NCBI GenBank assembly: GCA_964554185.1 | Contig: CAZKNJ010000002.1 | Location: 1 to 64,000 of the forward strand | Reading direction: 5' to 3' | Length of the DNA: 64,000 nucleotides | DNA from: CAZKNJ01 sp964554185 | GTDB taxonomy: Bacteria; 4484-113 | Shown here: piece after piece, positions 22,982-30,122 of the stretch | Numbering within the stretch: the stretch's first letter is position 1 | Layout: the number at the start of each line of letters is the position of its first letter | Translations under genes and position numbers: made by a program | The notes under the pieces: generated by a model | Databases searched by the model: none | Told to the model about the DNA's origin: nothing | What the model saw: only the letters and a program-made list of their open reading frames with translations

Positions 22982-25627
22982 ATGTCTATTTTCCGCATCA
23001 ACAATAATGTGGTTGCGTTGAATTCGGCCCGCAACCTAAGCACCACCGGAAGCGTCCTAGCCCGTACCCTCGAGCGCTTAAGCTCCGGTCTGCGCATCAA
23101 CCGGGCCGCTGACGACGCCGCCGGGCTGGCGATTTCCGAGAAATTGCGCGGCCAAATCCGCGGCCTCAACCGCGCCTCGTCCAACGCCCTGGATGGCATC
23201 TCCTTGCTGCAAACCGCCGAAGGCGCGATGAACGAGGTCCACAACATTCTCCAGCGCGTGCGTGAGCTGTCGGTGCAGTCCGCCAACGGTATCTACACCA
23301 GCAACGACCGCAACTCCATCCAGCTGGAGGTTTCGCAACTGCTGTCCGAGATCGACCGCATTGCCGCGACCACCGAGTTCAACACCAAGAAGCTGTTGGA
23401 TGGAACTCTGGGCGCCCTGACTTCAACCGACGACCCGTTGAAGCTGCAAGCGCTCATCGTGGGCAATGTCGGCAAGGGCGGCAACTACATCCTGGAGATG
23501 GTACCCACTACCACGGGGGCGCTCCAAGTTCAGAAAACCGATGTCTTCACCACGCTGCAAGCGACCGACGCGGTGGGCAGCGTCAACTATCTAACAACCT
23601 ACCTGCCGCACGCGTCCATCGCCACTGCGGGGGTTGACGGCATCGGCAACACCTTCCTCACCGAGATCGTGGTCCCGAACGACACCAACGGCTCGCTGGC
23701 GCTGGGCAATGGCGACACCACTTTCACCATCAACAGCCTGGGCGCCGCCGCCGGCGGCTCTTCCGTCGCCACGCTGCTCAACGCCAAGGAACTCACCGCG
23801 GGCGTGGACACTCTCACCATCACGTACGACACCTCGCTGAGCGCAACCGTTGCGGTGCTGTCCGTGGCCACCGAAACGCTTACCCAACTCGCGGCCGCGA
23901 TCAGTACTGCGACCGGCGCCACACTGATTACCATCAACGCGGACGGCAGCCTGCTCTTTGCCGGCGTAACCGTCAACGACATCACCTTCAACGATGTCGA
24001 CTCCAGCGGCAGCCAGTTCTTCCTCACCATTGACGCCGCGGGCACCACCACCAACTCCATCTTCTCCGGCGCAGGCTACTCCATCACCAACAACGCCGGC
24101 AGCTACTCGCAGAGCCTTGGCGATACCGGCGTGATTACCGGCGGCGTGCCGGTAAGCATCGGCGATGCGACGCTCGGCGCGTTCAACATCAGGCTGGCGA
24201 CGAACATACTCAGTTCCGCCGTCGGCCAGACCGACACCATCACGGTGTATGAGAAGAGCGGCGTGAACGAGCTGCAGCGCTTCGGCGTGGTCACCCAGCT
24301 CACGCCACCCGCCAACGATGGCACCTATCTCATCTCCGCCGTTACCGCCCGCACCTACGCGGTGTTCAGCTTCGACAACGACGCATACAACAGCCTGGTA
24401 GCCGGCGGCATGGACCAGACCGACGCCATCGCCCAGGCGCGCGGCAGCGCTGCCATCGGCGGAACCCAGAGCATTGCGGCGGCGTTTGACGGCACCGGCA
24501 CCGTGCTGGAAGGCGTGCGCATTGCCTTTGACGCCATCCTCCAGGCGGGCGAGACCGCGACCTTCAACATCTCCACCAACCAGGTGCTCACCGCCGATCA
24601 GCAGACCACGCTGGGCTCCATCGGACGCTTCACCGATAACGGCGTGTTTAACGGGCGCAGCTCCGTTGAGATGCGCGTATACCTGCGGGGGCAGGAGCGC
24701 TACGCGACGGTCAACATCTCCAAGAACGACACGCTGGAGAACCTCGCTGGCAAGATCTCGCTGGCGCTGGCGAACCCGCTGGCGCTGAGCGACCTCAACG
24801 CCGAGGGCGCAATCAACCCGCACCAGTTCCCCGATCTCGTCCATGTAAACACCATTGGCGCGGCGCGCGGCACCGTTTCCATCACCACTCCGGTGCCCGG
24901 AGCGGAAATCGTGTTCGCGGGTGACGAAGCACTGCTGCGTGCGCTTTCGCTGATTGAGGTGCAGGGCACGGTTGCGCCGGTGTACTCCATCAACGCAGTC
25001 AACGCCGAGACCGGCGTGCGCGTTGCCAGTGTTCGCACCGACAGCAACGAGATTAACGGGCTGCTCGCAGGAGTGCGCCTGTACTTCGACAACACCATCG
25101 GCATGACGCTTGACCCGCAGCCGCCAACCGGCGCTTCCAACCCGATTTCGGCGTTTGAATTCGAGCTGCCGATTGAGCGTCCCGTCATCTCGCTGTCCGG
25201 CCAGGTGGCGACGATGTTCGTCCACGTTGCGCCGCGGCCGCTTATGCTCCAGATCGGCGCGAACCAGGGGCAGGTGCTGACGACCTTCATTGAGGATCTC
25301 TCCTCCAAGGCGCTCGGCATTGAGGGCCTGCTGGTCGTGTCCGAAGACCTGGCGCAGGAGGCCATCAGCAAAGTTGACGTGGCTATCGGGCGCGTAAGTG
25401 ACTCCAGAGGCCGCCTCGGCGCCATCCAGAACCGGTTGGAATCCACCATCCGCAACCTGGATGTCGCGGCGGAGAACCTCACGGCTTCTGAGTCGCGCAT
25501 CCGTGACGCAGACATCGCGCGTGAAACCATGGCGGCCACCCGCTTGCAGATACTGCTGCAGGCCGGTACCGCCGCGCTTGCGCAAGCGAACCAGATTCCG
25601 CAGGCCGTACTTCAGCTGCTGCGGTAG
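22982..25627 (+). CDS. Flagellin with a very large variable domain
   Basis: The 881-residue protein is far above the usual 270-500. Residues 1-140 form the conserved D0/D1 region (MSIFRINNNVVALNSARNLS, LERLSSGLRINRAADDAAGLAISEKLR, LQRVRELSVQSANG). Residues about 770-881 form the matching C-terminal D1/D0 (GRLGAIQNRLESTIRNLDVAAENLTASESRIRDADIARE...AQANQIPQAVLQLL). The central 630 residues are Ala/Thr/Gly/Asn-rich beta structure with no cysteine. A short TLENLAGKISLALANP segment recalls the flagellin hook-in motif. It builds the flagellar filament. The variable part would project outwards as extra domains. Leader regulation is described separately. No other flagellar genes are in the window. 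Confidence 0.93.
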   Translation: MSIFRINNNVVALNSARNLSTTGSVLARTLERLSSGLRINRAADDAAGLAISEKLRGQIRGLNRASSNALDGISLLQTAEGAMNEVHNILQRVRELSVQSANGIYTSNDRNSIQLEVSQLLSEIDRIAATTEFNTKKLLDGTLGALTSTDDPLKLQALIVGNVGKGGNYILEMVPTTTGALQVQKTDVFTTLQATDAVGSVNYLTTYLPHASIATAGVDGIGNTFLTEIVVPNDTNGSLALGNGDTTFTINSLGAAAGGSSVATLLNAKELTAGVDTLTITYDTSLSATVAVLSVATETLTQLAAAISTATGATLITINADGSLLFAGVTVNDITFNDVDSSGSQFFLTIDAAGTTTNSIFSGAGYSITNNAGSYSQSLGDTGVITGGVPVSIGDATLGAFNIRLATNILSSAVGQTDTITVYEKSGVNELQRFGVVTQLTPPANDGTYLISAVTARTYAVFSFDNDAYNSLVAGGMDQTDAIAQARGSAAIGGTQSIAAAFDGTGTVLEGVRIAFDAILQAGETATFNISTNQVLTADQQTTLGSIGRFTDNGVFNGRSSVEMRVYLRGQERYATVNISKNDTLENLAGKISLALANPLALSDLNAEGAINPHQFPDLVHVNTIGAARGTVSITTPVPGAEIVFAGDEALLRALSLIEVQGTVAPVYSINAVNAETGVRVASVRTDSNEINGLLAGVRLYFDNTIGMTLDPQPPTGASNPISAFEFELPIERPVISLSGQVATMFVHVAPRPLMLQIGANQGQVLTTFIEDLSSKALGIEGLLVVSEDLAQEAISKVDVAIGRVSDSRGRLGAIQNRLESTIRNLDVAAENLTASESRIRDADIARETMAATRLQILLQAGTAALAQANQIPQAVLQLLR

Positions 25628-25652
25628 CATGAAGCGTATCTACGGATTCACC

Positions 25653-25677
25653 GGGGCGGGGCTTAGTGCCCCGCCCC
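25653..25677 (+). terminator. Terminator hairpin after flagellin
   Basis: GGGGCGGGGC and GCCCCGCCCC form a perfect 10-bp stem with the loop TTAGT, 25 nt after the flagellin stop, followed by TTCCCTATTC. The T-run is poor, but the stem is very stable. It separates flagellin from the HD-GYP promoter. Confidence 0.7.
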
Positions 25678-25700
25678 TTCCCTATTCTAGGGCGAGCGGA

Positions 25701-25758
25701 TATAATCGCCTCAATGGGCAGGCGCCGAGGGGGCGGCCTGCCGCAACCGGATGGATAA
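25701..25758 (+). CDS. Leaderless 14-codon ORF overlapping the HD-GYP start
   Basis: A perfect TATAAT (25701-25706) is followed after 7 nt by ATG at 25714. This opens a 14-codon frame, MGRRRGGGLPQPDG, ending TAA at 25756-25758. The HD-GYP gene starts at the ATG at 25751 within this frame's last codons (ATGGATAA) and has no ribosome site of its own. Ribosomes ending on the short ORF could restart on the main gene. The coordinates here include the -10 box. The peptide itself is not known. Confidence 0.4.
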
Positions 25759-26905
25759 ACAGCGACTTAAGAAGGTTCGCGTTGAGAACCTCGAACCAAA
25801 CACGCGTCTTACCGACGATATTCTGAGCGCGAAACAAACCGTGCTACTCCGCTCAGGCACGATACTGAAACACGACTTCGTCACCAAGCTCTCATCCTGG
25901 GGGATTGGGCACGTGTACACGCACTCCGAGCAGTTCACGGCGGAGAAGGAAATGGATGAGGCCGCCGAGGCGGTGTTGGACTTCTTCGCCGCGAATAAGG
26001 AGATGTTTGTCCAGCGTGCCGAGCTGAAGGTCATCCTCGCGGACAAGGAGCTGGAGGCTCTGGTCTCCACTACCGAAGGGCTGTATGAGAACATCCTCGC
26101 GGAGGGCGAAACCAGCATCCAGCCGGCAATGGAGATTGTCCAGAACATGCTTCGCGAGTTGCCGCCGCTGCGCGAGCGGCTGTTCCAGATAACAGCGGTA
26201 ATCCCCGAGGCAAAGTACATAATGCAGCACGCCGTGACCTCTACCGTGTTGTTCTCGCTGGTGCTGCGGGCGGATGGCTATGACCAGGCGCGCATAGTCA
26301 AGCTCGCGGTGGGCGCCCTCTTCCGCGACTTAGGAATGGCGATGCTGCCCGCTTCCATCCTCACGAAAAGGGGCGCGCTGAGCGAGAAGGAATTCGCCGA
26401 GGTCAAGAAGCACCCGGGGACTTCCGCTACCCTGCTCAAGAAAGCCAATGCAGTGGAAAACGAGACGATTATGCTCGTCCTCCAGCACCACGAGCGGTGG
26501 GACGGCAGGGGATACCCCAACGGTTTTCAGGCAGACGAAATCGTGCCGGAGGCGCAGGTGCTTTCCATCTGCGATGCCTTTGACGCGATGGCGTCCGACC
26601 GCTCCTACCGCCGGGCGCTGTCGCCCTACGAGGCGGTCACCAAGATCATCTCGCTCAGCGGCAAGCAGTTCTCGCAGCTCGCGGCGAACCGATTCATCAA
26701 CCGCTTTGGGCTATACCCGGTGGGCACTTTCGTCAAGCTCAGCGACAACACTTACGCCATCGTCACCAGGATCAACGAAGGGCGGCCGACGCACCCGGTC
26801 GTGAAAGTGATTCTCAACGACAAGTTGGAGGAGTTTGATGACGGGGCGGAACACGACCTGGCCAAGATACAGGATCTGTTCATCGTGAAAGTCTACAAGG
26901 CCTGA
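25751..26905 (+). CDS. HD-GYP domain protein with a degenerate HD dyad
   Basis: This 384-residue protein has an N-terminal DUF3391-like region (1-110) and an HD-GYP domain from about 140. Metal-site residues include His160, His221, His246 and His247, with HHERWDGRGYPNG carrying the GYP motif at 254-256. At the central dyad, where active enzymes have HD (usually HDIGK), this protein has Arg192-Asp193 (LFRDLGMA). Normal HD-GYP proteins degrade cyclic di-GMP. Loss of this histidine may leave a sensor or a weakened enzyme. It follows flagellin, which fits control of motility. The start lacks a Shine-Dalgarno sequence. Confidence 0.85.
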   Translation: MDKQRLKKVRVENLEPNTRLTDDILSAKQTVLLRSGTILKHDFVTKLSSWGIGHVYTHSEQFTAEKEMDEAAEAVLDFFAANKEMFVQRAELKVILADKELEALVSTTEGLYENILAEGETSIQPAMEIVQNMLRELPPLRERLFQITAVIPEAKYIMQHAVTSTVLFSLVLRADGYDQARIVKLAVGALFRDLGMAMLPASILTKRGALSEKEFAEVKKHPGTSATLLKKANAVENETIMLVLQHHERWDGRGYPNGFQADEIVPEAQVLSICDAFDAMASDRSYRRALSPYEAVTKIISLSGKQFSQLAANRFINRFGLYPVGTFVKLSDNTYAIVTRINEGRPTHPVVKVILNDKLEEFDDGAEHDLAKIQDLFIVKVYKA

Positions 26906-26924
26906 CCTCTATAGTTAAAGGAGT

Positions 26925-26947
26925 GAGGCCCGCGGGGAGCGGGCCTC
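26925..26947. terminator. Bidirectional hairpin between convergent genes
   Basis: GAGGCCCGC and GCGGGCCTC form a 9-bp stem with the loop GGGGA. It lies between the HD-GYP gene and the convergent DUF5666-like gene and can serve both strands. No long T-run is present. Confidence 0.55.
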
Positions 26948-26983
26948 ATATTGAGGGGAGTTGAGAAGAGGGGTGCTGTTTGA

Positions 26984-28077
26984 TTAGCCTTCCTGGCGGC
27001 TTCCGTCACGCCTCCGCTGGCGGTCGCGCATTTCGCCGGACCTCTCAGCCAGCATGCCGCGAAGCTGCTCGGCGGACTCCTTGTCCGCCAGCATCATGAG
27101 TTCGCCGCCTTCACCGCGGCCAACGCGGGTGATGACCACGAAGACTTCCTCGCCACGCTTGAAGTCGCGCAGCGTAGCCTTCTTTCCGTTATTGAAAATG
27201 CGCGCACGCTCGCCGATCTTCACCGTAACCTTGCGCGCCTCGGGGAACTCGCGCACCTTCGGGCCGTCTTTGCCGGGAAGCACGAATCCCTTGAGCGTCA
27301 GTTCCACTTCACCGGGGCCTTTCATGCCTTCAAACACACCGGCCACCACCGGCGGGCGGTCGCCCGTGCGCTCGCGCATCCGGTCGCCCATCGCGCCGGG
27401 GCCCCATTGCTGCCCCTGGCCACCGCGACCCATGCCCTGGCCCATACTCTGACCCATGTTCTGGCCCTGGCCCCTGCTCTGTCCACGGAACTCGCGCATG
27501 CGTTCGCCCATTCCACGGCGCATCGCCGTCGCAACCTCCGCCGTCATCAGCGCGCGGACGGTATACTTGCCGTCTTCGTAAGCGGTGATTGCCACCACGG
27601 CATCGCCCTTGTTGAAATCCTTGAGCGACGAATCGCGGCTCTTGCCGGTTACGAAGCGCGTATCTTCCGTGAACTCAACACGGACGNNNNNNNNNNNNNN
27701 NNNNNNNNNNNNNNNNNNNNNNNNNNNNNNNNNNNNNNNNNNNNNNNNNNNNNNNNNNNNNNNNNNNNNNNNNNNNNNNNNNNNNNATCGCGGCTCTTGC
27801 CGGTTACGAAGCGCGTATCTTCCGTGAACTCAACACGGACGGAATCCGGCGGGTTGTCCATTGGACCCTCGCGGGGCACGAATACCGCCTCGACTTTGAT
27901 GCTGGCGGTGTCGCCCGACACCTTCTCCAGCGTGCCCTTCACTATGCGGGCATTCTCCATGCCCTGGCCCGGCCCCATACCGAGGCCCATCCCCATCCTG
28001 CCCTGTCCGGGCTGCGCCATCGCTGCAATCCCCAGCACCAGCAGCAGCCCAACTATTGCGGATATTCTGAAAATCAT
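26984..28077 (-). CDS. Secreted DUF5666-like protein with Gly/Met/Gln-rich linker, split by an assembly gap
   Basis: 100 Ns flanked by identical 55-base copies break this gene. Collapsing them gives one 312-residue frame. A signal peptide (ending AMAQPGQG) is followed by two similar small beta domains. The first is GTLEKVSGDTASIKVEAVFV...FTEDTRFVTG...LKDFNKGDAVVAIT, the second GFVLPGKDGPKVREFPEARKVTVKIG...LRDFKRGEEVFVVIT. They resemble the OB-like DUF5666 repeat. The linker between them is rich in Met, Gly, Gln and Arg. The role is unknown; such exported proteins sometimes bind metals. The gene is separated from the neighbouring secreted protein gene by 65 bp. Confidence 0.7.
27632..27841. 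other. Second artificial assembly gap with duplicated 55-base contig ends
   Basis: Positions 27632-27686 and 27787-27841 are identical and enclose 100 Ns (27687-27786). Removing the Ns and one copy (155 bases) brings both halves of the secreted protein gene into one frame, as at 8840-9049. Confidence 0.93.
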
Positions 28078-28142
28078 CTGCGACCTCCGGTGTTCGTTGT
28101 TTCAGTGGTGGAGACGCAGCTGCCAGGGGTTTGTTCAACCGC

Positions 28143-29924
28143 TCAATCTAAGCTGTGGAAAACAATGTTGGCCGGAAAGTGCGAGCCGCTCGCCGGTATC
28201 GTCATGACCCGCACCGTGCGCTTCTCGTACGGCCCCAGCCGGAAGACCTCCACCTCGTGGGGGTTGCGGGGGAACACCGACGGCGTGCGCACGATATTCC
28301 CGTTGACCGCGAATACTCCCCGCGCCTCGCCCGCGGTGGCGTCAAACAGCAGCGCCACGCGACGGGTCAGCGGTTCCGAGTTCATTAGCGTCACCGTGTA
28401 GTCCAGCACCAGTCCATAGTCCCCAACCAGCGCCCGCCCATCAGTCAGATCCTGCATCAGTCCCTTGCCCACGCGCAGGAAAAGCCACGCGCCATCAAGG
28501 TCGTAAGTGTCGGATAGCTCCATGGTCGCTGGCGAGTACCGCGGCGGATTGCTGGAGACGTATCGCATCTCATCAAGCTCCGGGCTGACGGCATCTTCCG
28601 CCACCACGGAGACGCCAACCTCTCCCCTGTCCAGTAAGTGCAGCTCGATCAGCCCGGAAACCGAGTAGTCCGGCAGCGCCACCGCGCTAAAAAGGTTGGC
28701 CTTGGCATGCGGCGCAAGTGTGAGATAGACACCTTCTCCATTGAGGAGCTTTTTCAAGTAAGCTTCAACCGAATCTACGCCCACCAAGTAGGTTGAAATG
28801 TTCGGGCGGGCATTGCCGGCGCGCCAGAGAACCTGCTGCGGGTAACCCGTCAGGTTGGTGAGCGCCACGCGGAAGCGCAGCTTCTTGCCGCTGCGGTTCT
28901 GGTGGTGGTACACCAGCCGCGCACTTTCGTTAGGCAGTACATTGCTGCGGAAGAGCAGACCGGGGCCAAACACCTGCTCCGGAGAATTGGAAAACAGCAC
29001 GGTCTGCGCGCCGCTGGTGAAAGGCCCACGCACCGCCATCGACACAGGAATAGTCCTCGTGGCCTTGATGCGCTGGGGCGCTTCGGCTACGACCTTGGCT
29101 TCGTAGCTCGCCTGGCCCCAGGCTCTGCCGCCGCCCTTCAGCGTCAGGCCCTCAAACCTGACCGACGCCCCCGGCCCCACAGCGGAAGCGCCAAGCACCT
29201 GCGCCTGCACCGCCTGCTCCAGCTCGCTGTCATGAGGGAAACTGCCGGCGAACTCCAGTGACAAGCTCTCGGGGAAATACGCCGCGAGTTTGCGCACCTC
29301 AAACGGCAGCTTGATCTCGGCAAAAGGGGTGCGCAGTACGATTTCGCCTTCGCCTTCCGCCAGCCCCAGCACCGACACTTCGCGCTCCGTCACCACCGCG
29401 TCAACCCTCTGAGGGTATGCGTTCAGCGCTTCCACCCCTTCCAGCGACGCGCCAGCCAGCTTCGCCGTGCGGCGCTCTCCCAGCGGAATGGTCAGCTTGG
29501 CCGGATTCGCCGAAAGCAGCGGCTCACGGAAGCCCTGCTTGAACCGTTCTGCAATGGCGGTCGGGATGTTCTTCTTCTCGGCCTTGGGCAGCAGCAGATC
29601 ATTCAGCGCAAAGCTGAACTCGCGCTTGTTGGGAAAGGTCAGCACCAACGCGGAGTCCTTAACCTGCACCGCCGGGATCCCGCTCGTCTCCGGCTTGTTG
29701 CGGACGTCGCGGTTCAGCATCTCGGCGATGCGCGTCAGCAGCAAGCGCGTGGAGTTAGTGTCCTTGAAGGTGCAGACGTCATAGCCGTTGATGCGCAGAA
29801 ACACGGCGACCGCTGTGTCAACCTTGCCCGGAGCGACCTCAACAATGTAGTTCGCGCGGGAAGGCGTTGCGCCAAGCAGCAGCACAAGTGCGAGAAGGGC
29901 AACGAGAACGGCACCGCGATTCAT
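28143..29924 (-). CDS. Large secreted protein of unknown function
   Basis: I do not recognise this 593-residue protein. It has a signal peptide ending about SRANYI. The first 110 residues (VAVFLRINGYDVCTFKDTNSTRLLLTRIAEMLNRD, ALVLTFPNKREFSFALND) resemble a copper amine oxidase N-terminal/stalk-like domain. The rest is beta-rich, with the pattern of several immunoglobulin-like modules (for example VRFEGLTLKGGGRAWGQASYEAKVVA and YHHQNRSGKKLRFRVALTNLTG). It has a single cysteine. It is probably periplasmic or surface exposed. A perfect TATAAT ends 9 nt before the ATG, so it should be leaderless. A terminator for the same strand lies just upstream. Confidence 0.7.
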   Translation of the reverse strand: MNRGAVLVALLALVLLLGATPSRANYIVEVAPGKVDTAVAVFLRINGYDVCTFKDTNSTRLLLTRIAEMLNRDVRNKPETSGIPAVQVKDSALVLTFPNKREFSFALNDLLLPKAEKKNIPTAIAERFKQGFREPLLSANPAKLTIPLGERRTAKLAGASLEGVEALNAYPQRVDAVVTEREVSVLGLAEGEGEIVLRTPFAEIKLPFEVRKLAAYFPESLSLEFAGSFPHDSELEQAVQAQVLGASAVGPGASVRFEGLTLKGGGRAWGQASYEAKVVAEAPQRIKATRTIPVSMAVRGPFTSGAQTVLFSNSPEQVFGPGLLFRSNVLPNESARLVYHHQNRSGKKLRFRVALTNLTGYPQQVLWRAGNARPNISTYLVGVDSVEAYLKKLLNGEGVYLTLAPHAKANLFSAVALPDYSVSGLIELHLLDRGEVGVSVVAEDAVSPELDEMRYVSSNPPRYSPATMELSDTYDLDGAWLFLRVGKGLMQDLTDGRALVGDYGLVLDYTVTLMNSEPLTRRVALLFDATAGEARGVFAVNGNIVRTPSVFPRNPHEVEVFRLGPYEKRTVRVMTIPASGSHFPANIVFHSLD

Positions 29925-29943
29925 CGGGCGGCGATTATAGCAG

Positions 29944-29968
29944 AAAAAAATACCCCCCTTGCGGGGGG
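29944..29968 (-). terminator. Intrinsic terminator on the minus strand, without an upstream gene
   Basis: Read on the minus strand, a stem of six Cs and six Gs with the loop GCAA is followed by TATTTTTTT, a textbook intrinsic terminator. The only minus-strand sequence ahead of it is the mutS2 promoter region and mutS2 antisense, so it ends either readthrough or a short non-coding RNA from about 29970-30120. Confidence 0.65.
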
Positions 29969-30122
29969 ATTAGGGGGAATTATAGCCAGACAGCTCGACT
30001 GGTTGTAAAAGTACGGCTGTCAGTATGTTTGACCCGCCATCGGCGGAAAAGTTCCATCCGCGCGGAAAAAGCCGGGAATTTCCCCCGAGCCCCACAAGCC
30101 CGGGGATGGTATCCTTTATCTT

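Noticed and set aside
23591..25630. 679-residue open frame on the minus strand opposite flagellin
   Set aside because: It is a shadow of the GC-biased third-position pattern of flagellin, without a start signal or recognisable domain.
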